Origin: Natrarchaeobaculum sulfurireducens
Lineage (GTDB): Archaea; Halobacteriota; Halobacteria; Halobacteriales; Natrialbaceae
Direction: 5' to 3'
Assembly (NCBI RefSeq): GCF_003430825.1
Contig: NZ_CP024047.1
Span: forward strand, 2,232,001-2,296,000
DNA: 64,000 nucleotides
The notes beneath the pieces were generated by a model. It worked only from the letters and a program-made list of their open reading frames with translations. It did not search any database and was not told the DNA's origin. Position numbers and translations under genes: made by a program. The number at the start of each line of letters is the position of its first letter. The stretch's first letter is position 1. Positions 34,019 to 42,510 of this stretch are shown here, in pieces.

Positions 34019-35923
34019 TTACTCGAGGTGGTGATAGTCCAGTTCGTAGCCCTTCTCGAGAGCCTCTCGGACCGGTTCGCTCGGATCACCGACGCCACGC
34101 CGACGGATCGAGAGACCGCTTTGGTCGGCCGACACGAGCAGATTGACACCCCAGTCGGGGTCCGTCTCCGGGTAGTCCGTGCGGTGGTGGGCACCGCGGG
34201 ACTCGGCGCGTTCGACCGCCGCCCGGAGCATCGGCTCGGCGACGGTGAGGCCAAAGGACAGGTCGACGGCGTACTCGAAGGACTTCGAGGTGCGGTCCCC
34301 TTCGACCCGGAGGTCGGCCGTCCGGTCGCGGAGCACGGCGAGTTTCTCGAGGCCCGTTCGCAGGTCGTCCTCGTCGCGCAGGATGCCAGCGTGGTTCCAG
34401 AGGAGCTGACGAAGTTCGTCGAGCAACTCCGTCGGGGGAACGTCGCCGTCGGAGTCGGCGAGCGCCGACAGTGCCTGGAACTCGCGTTCGGCGAGTGCTC
34501 GCTGTTGGCTCGTCACCTCGAGGTCGGCTGTCCCGGCATCGGCCCCCACCACGTCGGTCTCGCTCGAGTCGAGTTCGTCCACGACGTGTTCTCCGACGAG
34601 TTTCCCGATGGCGACGGTTTCCGCCAGCGAGTTCCCGCCGAGCCGGTTTGCGCCGTGGACGCCCGCGACGGTTTCGCCGACGGCGTACAACCCTTCGACG
34701 CCGGTCTCGCCGGTGTGGAAGTCGACGTCGACGCCGCCCATCGTGTAATGGGCCGTCGGCGCGACCTCGATCGGCTCCGCGGTGATGTCGACGCCGAGGG
34801 ACTCGAAGCGTTCGACCATCGAGGGGAGCCGATCTTGGATGTAGTTCGGATCACGGTGTGAGATGTCGAGGTAGACGCCGCCGTTTTCGGTGCCACGACC
34901 CTCACTGATCTCGCGGGCGATCGCTCGCGCGACGACGTCACGGGCGTCGAGTTCCATCTGGTCGGGGGAGTACCGTTCCATGAACCGCTCGCCCTCCGCG
35001 TTGAACAGACGGCCGCCCTCACCGCGGACCGCTTCGGTCACCAGACGGCCGTCCCACTCCTCGCCGTACCGCTCGCCGACCATCCCCGTCGGGTGGAACT
35101 GGACGAACTCGAGGTCGAGCAGCCGTGCACCTGCCTCGAGTGCGAGCGCCTGTGCGTCACCGTTGTTTTCGTCGTCCCGCGAGGAGTGACGTCGATAGAG
35201 CGCGCTGAATCCACCGGCCGCCAGGACGACGTGGTCGCTTCGGAACAGCAGCCCTCGGCCCGACTCCATGTCGAACCCGACTGCGCCAGCGACCCGTGTG
35301 CCGTCCGACAGCAACCGGGTGATCATCACGTTGTCGCGCTTTGGAATCCCGAGATCGCGGGCCCGGTCGACGAGCGTCTCGAGCATGGCCTCGCCGGTTC
35401 GGTCGCCGACGAAGCAGGTCCGACGGTACGACTGTGCACCGAAGTACCGCTGGTTGATTCTCCCGTCGTCGGTGCGATCGAACGGCATCCCCCACGACTC
35501 GAGTTCGCGAACACGGGCTGGCATCTCGTGGGCGGTGAGTTCGACGGCGTCGGGGTCGTTGATGTGGTGGCCTTCGTTCAGCGTGTCGGCGGCGTGAATC
35601 GTCCAGTCGTCTTCGTCGTCGAGCGAGCCGAGGGCGGCGTTGACGCCGCCGGCGGCCCACGTCGTGTGTGCGTCGCCGTGGTCACGCTTGCCGATCACCA
35701 GCGGCTCGACTCCGCCCTCGGCGAGTTCGATCGCGACGCGAGCACCGGCTGCGCCCGCGCCGACGACGAGGACAGGAGTGGTGACGACGTCGTACTCGAG
35801 CGCCCCGTCCGAAGCCGACTCGAGGCTGCCGTGTGTGAGACGGTTCTCGACGCCCGACTCACCAGCGTCGCCCGTCCGCTCTCCGTCGGGGGATCCGTCG
35901 GCATCGGATTCGGATGGTGTCAT
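34019..35923 (-). CDS. Orphan SdhA/NadB-type flavoprotein
   Basis: 634 residues from ATG (MTPSESDADG). Same superfamily as SdhA, fumarate reductase and L-aspartate oxidase: dinucleotide motif VLVVGAGAAGARVA, GGVNAALG, QFHPTGMVG, HYTMGGVDVDFHTGE and ANRLGGNSLAE. At the covalent-FAD position it reads DAHTTWAAGG: the His is present as in SdhA but the TxWAxGG part looks like aspartate oxidase. No iron-sulfur or membrane subunit lies beside it. An acidic ~40-residue N-terminal extension precedes the FAD domain. It may act as a fumarate reductase, aspartate oxidase or a related soluble dehydrogenase; the evidence does not decide. Confidence 0.85.
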   Translation of the reverse strand: MTPSESDADGSPDGERTGDAGESGVENRLTHGSLESASDGALEYDVVTTPVLVVGAGAAGARVAIELAEGGVEPLVIGKRDHGDAHTTWAAGGVNAALGSLDDEDDWTIHAADTLNEGHHINDPDAVELTAHEMPARVRELESWGMPFDRTDDGRINQRYFGAQSYRRTCFVGDRTGEAMLETLVDRARDLGIPKRDNVMITRLLSDGTRVAGAVGFDMESGRGLLFRSDHVVLAAGGFSALYRRHSSRDDENNGDAQALALEAGARLLDLEFVQFHPTGMVGERYGEEWDGRLVTEAVRGEGGRLFNAEGERFMERYSPDQMELDARDVVARAIAREISEGRGTENGGVYLDISHRDPNYIQDRLPSMVERFESLGVDITAEPIEVAPTAHYTMGGVDVDFHTGETGVEGLYAVGETVAGVHGANRLGGNSLAETVAIGKLVGEHVVDELDSSETDVVGADAGTADLEVTSQQRALAEREFQALSALADSDGDVPPTELLDELRQLLWNHAGILRDEDDLRTGLEKLAVLRDRTADLRVEGDRTSKSFEYAVDLSFGLTVAEPMLRAAVERAESRGAHHRTDYPETDPDWGVNLLVSADQSGLSIRRRGVGDPSEPVREALEKGYELDYHHLE

Positions 35924-36072
35924 CAATATAACGGAGGGGACGAACGCTTTTAGGTAGCGTCCCAAACAGCGTCGAGCGCCTGAATCTGGGCGTTTTGGGG
36001 TCGCTACTGCAGAGATGTGATGTCGACGATTCCGGCCGGACGCTTACGGCGCTTGCGTCCCTCGAGACGACC

Positions 36073-36600
36073 ATGCAGCCGATCGTCCACCCGGTCGTCG
36101 GCTACGTCTGCTACGCCGTGTACGCTCGCTGGGCGGACGGCACGCCGCCAGCCTCGAGCCCGGCTGCGGTGGCGGTCGTCGCCGCAACGCTCCCCGACCT
36201 GCTGGACCAGCCGCTGTACCACGCGGGAATCACACCCGTCGGTCGGACGATCGGCCACTCGCTGCTGTTCGCCGTCCCCCTCGTCGCGCTGGTCTGGCTC
36301 GTCGCTCGCCGTCGCGGACAGAGTCGACTCGCCGTCGCCTTCGCGATCGGCTACGGCTCGCACATCGCGGCCGACGTTCCCTGGCACGTCCTTGCCGGTG
36401 ACTATCACGAACTCGGCTTTCTCCTCTGGCCGGTGACGCCGATGCCGGCGTACAGCGGCGTAAAGACACTGGGCACCGTCGGCGGCCTCGAGGTGACGAC
36501 GCTGTGGCTCGAGGCGGTTATCTTCGTCGGCGGGGTCGCCCTCTGGTGGGCCGATGGACGGCCGGGGCTCGACCTCCTCGGCCGCCGATTCGACCTGTAG
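36073..36600 (+). CDS. YdjM-like membrane metal-dependent hydrolase
   Basis: 175 residues, about four transmembrane helices. The start is set at ATG (MQPIVHPVVGYVCYA). It has the conserved His and Asp clusters of the YdjM (LexA-regulated membrane hydrolase) family: PIVHPVVGY, ATLPDLLDQPLYH, GRTIGHSLLF and YGSHIAADVPWH. Biochemical role is not established; homologues are often annotated metal-dependent hydrolases. Convergent with the P-type ATPase gene, with which it is almost in contact. Confidence 0.82.
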   Translation: MQPIVHPVVGYVCYAVYARWADGTPPASSPAAVAVVAATLPDLLDQPLYHAGITPVGRTIGHSLLFAVPLVALVWLVARRRGQSRLAVAFAIGYGSHIAADVPWHVLAGDYHELGFLLWPVTPMPAYSGVKTLGTVGGLEVTTLWLEAVIFVGGVALWWADGRPGLDLLGRRFDL

Positions 36601-39276
36601 CTACCGTGGCCCGGCCCCGTCCGAACCGGTCGGAAAGACGCCGTCTATGGTATCGGTCCCTGAGGCCATCTCCATGCCATCCGTCGGGGTCTCCGGCTCG
36701 ACGTTCGCCAGCCGCATCGCGTTGCCCGTCACACCGAGGCTCATGCCCATGTCGCCGATGACGACCGCGTGGATCACCGTCACGATTCCGAATGGGGCAC
36801 CCGCGGCGAGAACGGCCTTGACGGCCAGGCTCGACCAGATGTTCTGGCGGATGACGCCGTTTGCCTTCCCCGAGAGTTCGTAGAGATACGGCAGGCGAGA
36901 GAGGTCGTCGCTCATCAACGCGACGTCTGCCGTCTCGAGCGCCGTGTCGGTCCCAGCCGCGCCCATCGCGATGCCGACGGTTGCGGTCGCGAGCGCAGGC
37001 GCGTCGTTGATGCCGTCGCCGACCATGGCGACGTGGGTCGACCGGTCGCCGCCGTCATCGGTGTCGCCGTACTCGTCTCTTCGCGCTCTGTCTCGCTCCT
37101 CGGGCGATCCCTCGGAGCCGTGTGGCCCCGCGCGTTCGAGTCGTCGGATCCACTCGAGTTTTTCCTCGGGCAGCAGTTCGGCGTGGTACTCGTCGATGCC
37201 GACTGCCTCGGCGATAGCGCGGGCCGTCCCTTCGTTGTCGCCGGTGAGCATCACGACGCGAACGCCCTGGTCTTGCAGCCGCGAGACAGCCCACGCCGCC
37301 TCCGGGCGGACCCGGTCTGCGACGCCGATGACGCCGATCGGGCGGTCTTCGGTACCGACGATCACGACGGTCTTCCCCGCCGCTTCGAGGTCGGGGACGA
37401 CGTCGGCGAGCACGTCGAGACAACCCTCGCGGTCACACCGCGGCGTTGGCTCGTAGCCCAGTTCAGTCAGTGCAACGCCGCCGTCGGTCGTCGCGTGGAC
37501 GTGCTCGAGATCGGTGAGTCCGTCGAACAGGTCCGGCTTGCCGACGTAGTAGGTCTCGTCGTCGACGTCGGCACGGACTCCTTTGCCCGAAAGCGCCTCG
37601 AAACCCGAGACGTCGGGGCTATCGTGTCCATCGAACTCGAGGCCGTGCGCTTCGGCGTAGCTGACGATCGCCCGACCGATCGGGTGTTCGCTCCGTCGTT
37701 CGGCCGCGCTCGCTACCTCGAGAACCTCGGCCTCGGTCGCCCCCTCGAGCCCGATCACGTCGGTCACCGAGAGGTCGCCTTCGGTCAGCGTGCCCGTTTT
37801 GTCCACGGCGAGGACGTCGCTGTCGCCGACGGCCTCGAGGTATCGGCCGCCTTTGATCAGGACGCCGTTTCGCGCGGCGCTGGTGATTCCAGAGACGACG
37901 CTGACCGGCGTCGAGATGACGAACGCACAGGGACAGGCGATCACCAGCAGGGTCAGCCCGACGACGAACCAGTAGCCCCACGACGCTCCCAGCGCCAGCG
38001 GCGGGACGACGGCGGCCGCGACGGCGACGACGACGACGATCGGCGTGTAGACGCTCGCGAATCGGTCGACGAACTGTTCGCGCTCGGTCTTCTCGCGCTC
38101 GGCGTCCTCGACGAGTCTGACGATCCGCGCGATGGTCGACTCACCTGCTTCGGCTTCGACGCCGACCTCGAGGTAGCCGGACTCGGCGATCGTCCCGGCG
38201 TAGACTTCGTCACCGATAGATTTGTCGTCCGGAACGCTCTCGCCGGTAATCGGTGACTGGTCGACCGCACTCTCGCCGACGAGTACCGTCCCGTCGGCTG
38301 GCACACGCTCTCCCGGGCGAACGACCACGACATCTCCCACCTCGAGGTCGGCGACGGGCACCGTCTCCTCGCGTCCGTCGTCGCGTTTGACCGTCGCCGT
38401 CTCCGGTGAGAGGTCCATCAACTCCCGGAGCGAGTCACGCGCGCGGTCCATCGAGAACCGCTCGAGCAACTCCGCCACCGAGAACAGGACGGCGAGCAGC
38501 GCACCCTCTTTGGGATAGTGGGCGGCGACGGAGGCGATAATCCCCGCAGTCATCAGGAAGTCGATGTCCAGGTTCCGGTGTCGGGCCGAATAATACCCGT
38601 TACGAACGATCGGCGCACCCGCAACGACCGCGGCAACGACGAACAGCACGTGTGAAAGGTTATACGTTCGTCCCGCAGCAGTCCACAGCGACGGGTCGAG
38701 CGCCGGGAGGACGAACTCGAGTGCCAGGCCGACAGTGACGAGAACGGCCCCGACGCCCGTTCCGACGGCGCGGCGACTCTTCCAGACGGCCCGGGAGTCA
38801 CCGATCGCCGGCCGCTCGTCGTCGATCGGCGTCGCGTCGTAACCGGCCCCCTCGATCGCCTCGAGAATCCGCCCGTCGTGGACGTCGTCGGCTCCCGTCA
38901 CGGTGACCCGTCCCGAGGCCGGTCGCGTCTCGATGGCCTCGAGTTCGTCGACGGCCTCGAGTGCGGTCTCGATCTTGCTCGCACACGAGGCACAGTCCAT
39001 TCCCGGGACGGCGAACGACCGCTCTGTCGCCCCGTCGTCGACGGTATATCCGGCCGCCGCGACGCGCTCTCTGACGGCAGCCTCGTCCGCCCGTGTCGGG
39101 TCGTAGGTGACGACCAGCCGACCGCTGGTCACTTGCGCGTCGAGGTCGTCGATTCCCTCGAGCCGTTCGACACTCGTACACACCTTGCCAGCACAGGACG
39201 GACAATCCATTTCGGGGACCCGGAGCGTGAGCGTTCGGCGTCGCCCGCAAGACTCGTCATCGACAGACTCACTCAT
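36601..39276 (-). CDS. Heavy-metal P-type ATPase, Zn/Cd/Pb type
   Basis: 891 residues from ATG (MSESVDDES); a TTG one codon upstream is less likely. Two N-terminal metal-binding domains (MDCPSCAGK and MDCASCASK), A-domain TGES, TM6 motif CPCAFVISTPVS, phosphorylation motif DKTGTLTEGD, HP motif and hinge GDGINDAPAL. After CPC the residues read FVISTP, and the last helices have N-x6-K and D-M-G with VTGNAMRL, the signature of P1B-2 exporters (Zn, Cd, Pb) rather than copper pumps. The His/Asp-rich stretch (DRARRDEYGDTDDGGDRSTH) before GDGINDAP is a haloarchaeal insertion. The upstream HTH_10 regulator and a palindrome at the promoter suggest metal-responsive control. Confidence 0.93.
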   Translation of the reverse strand: MSESVDDESCGRRRTLTLRVPEMDCPSCAGKVCTSVERLEGIDDLDAQVTSGRLVVTYDPTRADEAAVRERVAAAGYTVDDGATERSFAVPGMDCASCASKIETALEAVDELEAIETRPASGRVTVTGADDVHDGRILEAIEGAGYDATPIDDERPAIGDSRAVWKSRRAVGTGVGAVLVTVGLALEFVLPALDPSLWTAAGRTYNLSHVLFVVAAVVAGAPIVRNGYYSARHRNLDIDFLMTAGIIASVAAHYPKEGALLAVLFSVAELLERFSMDRARDSLRELMDLSPETATVKRDDGREETVPVADLEVGDVVVVRPGERVPADGTVLVGESAVDQSPITGESVPDDKSIGDEVYAGTIAESGYLEVGVEAEAGESTIARIVRLVEDAEREKTEREQFVDRFASVYTPIVVVVAVAAAVVPPLALGASWGYWFVVGLTLLVIACPCAFVISTPVSVVSGITSAARNGVLIKGGRYLEAVGDSDVLAVDKTGTLTEGDLSVTDVIGLEGATEAEVLEVASAAERRSEHPIGRAIVSYAEAHGLEFDGHDSPDVSGFEALSGKGVRADVDDETYYVGKPDLFDGLTDLEHVHATTDGGVALTELGYEPTPRCDREGCLDVLADVVPDLEAAGKTVVIVGTEDRPIGVIGVADRVRPEAAWAVSRLQDQGVRVVMLTGDNEGTARAIAEAVGIDEYHAELLPEEKLEWIRRLERAGPHGSEGSPEERDRARRDEYGDTDDGGDRSTHVAMVGDGINDAPALATATVGIAMGAAGTDTALETADVALMSDDLSRLPYLYELSGKANGVIRQNIWSSLAVKAVLAAGAPFGIVTVIHAVVIGDMGMSLGVTGNAMRLANVEPETPTDGMEMASGTDTIDGVFPTGSDGAGPR

Positions 39277-39284
39277 CAACTGTC

Positions 39285-39329
39285 AGTTAGCGCCGATATG
39301 AGATATGGGTTATTTGGCGTGCGCTAACT
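39285..39329. promoter_or_regulatory. Inverted repeat bracketing the P-type ATPase promoter
   Basis: Perfect 9-base arms AGTTAGCGC (39285-39293) and GCGCTAACT (39321-39329) with 27 bases between them; arm centres are 36 bases apart. The spacer holds the AT-rich box (ATATGAGATAT) whose centre is ~25 bases upstream of the ATPase ATG, so the arms flank the TATA box. This all lies in the 60-base gap between the HTH_10 regulator gene and the ATPase gene. Likely operator for the adjacent regulator. Confidence 0.6.
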
Positions 39330-39336
39330 CGGCCGC

Positions 39337-40095
39337 TCAGCGGACACCGTTCGTGGCGAGCGACTCGAGTGAGTCCTCAGCCGAGACGAACGCCGTCGCG
39401 AGGGCCGCTTCGGCGCGTCGTAGCCGATACGAGAGCGTCGACCGTGGCACCCCCAGCCGATCGGAGAGGTCGCCGAGTTCGATCCGGCGAGGCGTCTCGT
39501 AATAGCCGTATTCGACGGCAGCATAGAGGGCATCGCGCTGCTCACTCGGTAGCGAGGCGTCCGAGTCGCCGTCGAGACTGCTCCCATCCGGGCCGAGTTC
39601 GGTCAGCCGGAGCATCTCCATACCGGTACACTCGTCGACCTCCTCGGCGAGGGCGTCGAAGAAGTCGTGAACCGGTCTCCCATCGCCCAGGACGATCCGC
39701 CACCGGTAGCGCCGCCCCTCGCGGTAGGTCTCGAACAACAGTCCATCGCCTAGCCGCTCGAGTGCAACGTGGGGGACAGACGTACAGACGTCCGTCCGAT
39801 CCCAGTAGGTATAGACGACGCGCTCGTCACTCGAGCGGTCGAGCACCTGCACGTCACAGTCGGCCCCACAGTCGTCTTTGACGAGACAGTCCGCGAAGAA
39901 CTCACCCGTTTTGTAGGCCTTCTCGAGGGCCTCGAGCGCGGCTTCCGGTCCCTCCGCGCGGTCGACCCGCCAGAGGCTATCCGAAGTGACGTGACACGAC
40001 AGCGATCGAATCGATGTCCCCTGGTACTCCGCGAGGACGTCTGCGACGGGATTCGTACCCGGCTCGTACTCGAGGGCGAAGACGAACTCTCTCAT
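39337..40095 (-). CDS. Cysteine-rich HTH_10 (Bat-type) regulator
   Basis: 252 residues from ATG (MREFVFALEY). The C-terminal ~55 residues are an HTH_10 domain (ALYAAVEYGYYETPRR, DLSDRLGVPRSTLSYRLRRAE), the DNA-binding module of bacterioopsin-activator-like regulators. The N-terminal part carries Cys34-His35 and a Cys70, Cys76, Cys80 cluster plus Cys104, spacing that could bind a metal ion. The gene lies directly upstream of and codirectional with the Zn/Cd-type ATPase, with a palindrome in the gap between them, so a metal-sensing role is inferred. Confidence 0.85.
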   Translation of the reverse strand: MREFVFALEYEPGTNPVADVLAEYQGTSIRSLSCHVTSDSLWRVDRAEGPEAALEALEKAYKTGEFFADCLVKDDCGADCDVQVLDRSSDERVVYTYWDRTDVCTSVPHVALERLGDGLLFETYREGRRYRWRIVLGDGRPVHDFFDALAEEVDECTGMEMLRLTELGPDGSSLDGDSDASLPSEQRDALYAAVEYGYYETPRRIELGDLSDRLGVPRSTLSYRLRRAEAALATAFVSAEDSLESLATNGVR

Positions 40096-40183
40096 AGCTG
40101 AAGGGAGGGGCCGACGAGCCAAATGGTTTCTCCGTCGCGCCCATCCGTTCGACGATGTCAGTCGTCTCGCTCTCTCGTCGGTT

Positions 40184-40561
40184 GTGGTAGTTTCGACCGT
40201 CAGCGGGCGGCTTCGTCCCTTCTGGTCGTTTCACCGCCAGTATACGACGACTGCCATCCACACTGGCGCGACGGCAGCGCTCGCGATCTTCGGGCTGCTC
40301 GTCTTCGTCGACTCACGGTTTGCAGCCGTCGCCATCGGCTGTTACGTCCTTCCACCGCTCGTCCTGTATCTGCTCGGGCGCGACCCGGGGACACCCACCG
40401 GATCCGGGCTCGAAGAGTCTTCGGTGGGAACTGGACGACCGCTCGAGTCATCGTCCGACCGAACGAGGCCCGAACGACCGACTGGCGACACCGACCAAAA
40501 CGCTCGCGACACCGACTCCGACAACGACGACGGCGACACCGATTCAGATGCCGACAACTGA
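40184..40561 (+). CDS. Hypothetical membrane protein with acidic tail
   Basis: 125 residues from a GTG start. Two hydrophobic segments (HTGATAALAIFGLLVFV and FAAVAIGCYVLPPLVLYLLG) are followed by a 60-residue low-complexity Asp/Thr/Ser tail. No recognisable family. Divergent from the HTH_10 regulator with 88 bases between. Codon use fits the genome, but the function is unknown. Confidence 0.6.
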   Translation: MVVSTVSGRLRPFWSFHRQYTTTAIHTGATAALAIFGLLVFVDSRFAAVAIGCYVLPPLVLYLLGRDPGTPTGSGLEESSVGTGRPLESSSDRTRPERPTGDTDQNARDTDSDNDDGDTDSDADN

Positions 40562-40669
40562 TCCCCCGCTCAGCAGTACCAGACTTACAGGGCCGCTTCC
40601 ACTCGATTTCCGGCGGCAGTAACACGCAGGCTATAGGACTTTCACTGAATCTCACGCCAACAATTCACG

Positions 40670-40993
40670 ATGGAACGGATCGACGACGACACCGATGAGA
40701 CGCGTTCCGTGGAGGTCGGGACCGTCAACACGCTGTTCGAGGACGTCACGTTTCCCGTGACGACCGAGGAGGTCCTGACTGAGTTTGGCGACGCCGAGGT
40801 TCGCTATCCGCACGGTTCGGATACGCTCGAGGTAATCCTCGAGACGTCGGGCTACGAAACCTACGAGTCTCGTGGTGAACTCCAGCTCGCGATCATGAAC
40901 GGCGTTCGGCGGGACGCCGTGGGTCGACCACAGTACAGCGACCGGAGCGACGAGGTCGTTCAAGAACTCGATCGAACCCACCTGTCGTTCTGA
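40670..40993 (+). CDS. Small haloarchaeal protein, DUF5789-like
   Basis: 107 residues, acidic, soluble. The core FEDVTFPVTTEEVLTEFGD, YPHGSDTLEVILE and AIMNGVRRDAVGRPQYSDR matches what I remember of the haloarchaeal DUF5789 family. No catalytic motif; role unknown. No operon partner on the same strand within 200 bases. Confidence 0.7.
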   Translation: MERIDDDTDETRSVEVGTVNTLFEDVTFPVTTEEVLTEFGDAEVRYPHGSDTLEVILETSGYETYESRGELQLAIMNGVRRDAVGRPQYSDRSDEVVQELDRTHLSF

Positions 40994-41243
40994 GACAACA
41001 CCGAGCGATGGCATAGTGGCCGGCCGAACCCCGGTAAGCAACGCTGCATACGCAGCGCTCGAGGTCGTCGTTCGTATTGCCGATTCGATTCGTGGGCGTT
41101 CATCGAGACGCGACGCCTACCGGAGCAGTCGCCACTCACCAATCGTTCTCTCGGTAAAGTGGACTCGTCGCGAAGCCGTGATCGCGTGGTTCAGACGGCT
41201 GCGACCACGGTGGTAGCAGGCGATTCGAGTGCGCTCGATCGGC

Positions 41244-42395
41244 TTAAAACCCTTTGCCGAGCAGCTCGCGGGCGATGATGTTCTTCTGGATCTCCGTCGT
41301 GCCCTCGTAGATCTGGGTGATCTTGGCGTCGCGGTAGAACCGTTCGACGGGGAAGTCGTTGACGTAGCCGGAGCCGCCGTGAATCTGGACGGCTTCGTTG
41401 GCGACGTCGACGGCGACGCGGGAGGCGTACTCCTTGGCCATCGAGGCGAGTTTGGTGATGTCGTTGCCCTGGTCGACGTTCCAGGCGGCCTTGTACGTCA
41501 GGTTGCGGGCGGCCTCGGTCTTCGTGGCCATGTCGGCGAGTTTGTGCTGGATCGCCTGGAACTCGCTGATCGACTGGCCGAACTGCTCGCGATCCTGGGC
41601 GTACTCGAGCGCTTCACGAGTCGCACCCTTGGCGATGCCGACGCCCTGGGCGGCGACGGCGGTTCGGGTCTCGTCGAAAAACTGCATCTGCTGCATGAAC
41701 GCGGCGTCCTGCGTGCCGACGAGGTTCTCCTCGGGGACGCGAACGTTATCCAGGACGACCTCTGCGGTGTCGGAGGCGCGAATGCCGAGTTTGCCGGTGA
41801 TCTTTTCGGTTTTGACGCCGTCGCGGTCGGTTTCGACGATGATCTGACTGAAGCCGTTGTACCGGCCTTCGGCGTCGGGGTTGGTCTTACAGAGGACGAC
41901 GAAGTAGTCGGCGACGGTGCCGTTCGTAATCCACATCTTGGTGCCGTTGAGTACCCACTCGTCGCCGTCTTTCTCGGCGCGCGTCGAGACCGACGAGACG
42001 TCCGATCCGGTGTCGGGCTCGGAGATCGCAGCACCCGAAATCGACTCGCCCATCGCGACGGGCTCTAAGAAGCGTTCTTTCTGCTCTTCGGTCCCGAAGT
42101 TCATGATCGACTCAGTCCCGAACGACGTCGAGACGATCGAGAGCGCGATACCAGGATCGTAGGCGAACAGCTCTTCGGTGATGATCGCCGTATCGAGGAT
42201 CGAATAGCCAGCACCGCCGTACTCGATCGGGATGTACGAGCCAGTCAGACCCATCTCGGCGGCCTTCTCGACGACTTCGTGGGGATACTTCTCTCCTGTG
42301 TCATACTCTTCGGCGACCGGGACGATCTCGTTTTCGGCGAACCGCCTGACTTCGTCGCGAATTTGTTGTTGCTCGTCGGTGAGTCCAAACTCCAT
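41244..42395 (-). CDS. Acyl-CoA dehydrogenase
   Basis: 383 residues from ATG ([11 protein letters not shown]). Typical acyl-CoA dehydrogenase: [14 protein letters not shown] in the middle domain, the catalytic-base region [20 protein letters not shown] at the C-terminus (Glu in YEGTTE). It catalyses the first, FAD-dependent step of beta-oxidation or of branched-chain acyl-CoA breakdown. It is divergent from the 3-hydroxyacyl-CoA dehydrogenase/enoyl-CoA hydratase fusion, so both probably share one control region. A TTTATCG element ~25 bases upstream is a candidate TATA box. Confidence 0.95.
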   Translation of the reverse strand: MEFGLTDEQQQIRDEVRRFAENEIVPVAEEYDTGEKYPHEVVEKAAEMGLTGSYIPIEYGGAGYSILDTAIITEELFAYDPGIALSIVSTSFGTESIMNFGTEEQKERFLEPVAMGESISGAAISEPDTGSDVSSVSTRAEKDGDEWVLNGTKMWITNGTVADYFVVLCKTNPDAEGRYNGFSQIIVETDRDGVKTEKITGKLGIRASDTAEVVLDNVRVPEENLVGTQDAAFMQQMQFFDETRTAVAAQGVGIAKGATREALEYAQDREQFGQSISEFQAIQHKLADMATKTEAARNLTYKAAWNVDQGNDITKLASMAKEYASRVAVDVANEAVQIHGGSGYVNDFPVERFYRDAKITQIYEGTTEIQKNIIARELLGKGF

Positions 42396-42448
42396 GGGTA
42401 TTTGTTCCAATCCCATCGATAAAGACCTTTGTAACCCGATGTAAACTC

Positions 42449-42458
42449 AACTGCAGTT
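42449..42458. promoter_or_regulatory. Palindrome between divergent beta-oxidation genes
   Basis: Perfect 10-base palindrome AACTGCAGTT midway in the 115-base gap between the acyl-CoA dehydrogenase and the 3-hydroxyacyl-CoA dehydrogenase fusion. A shared operator is possible; a 10-base palindrome is weak evidence alone. Confidence 0.3.
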
Positions 42459-42510
42459 TTCTTCTCGAAATAGGGAAACGTTGAAACCGGTCCCCACCGC
42501 ATGTTCTCCC

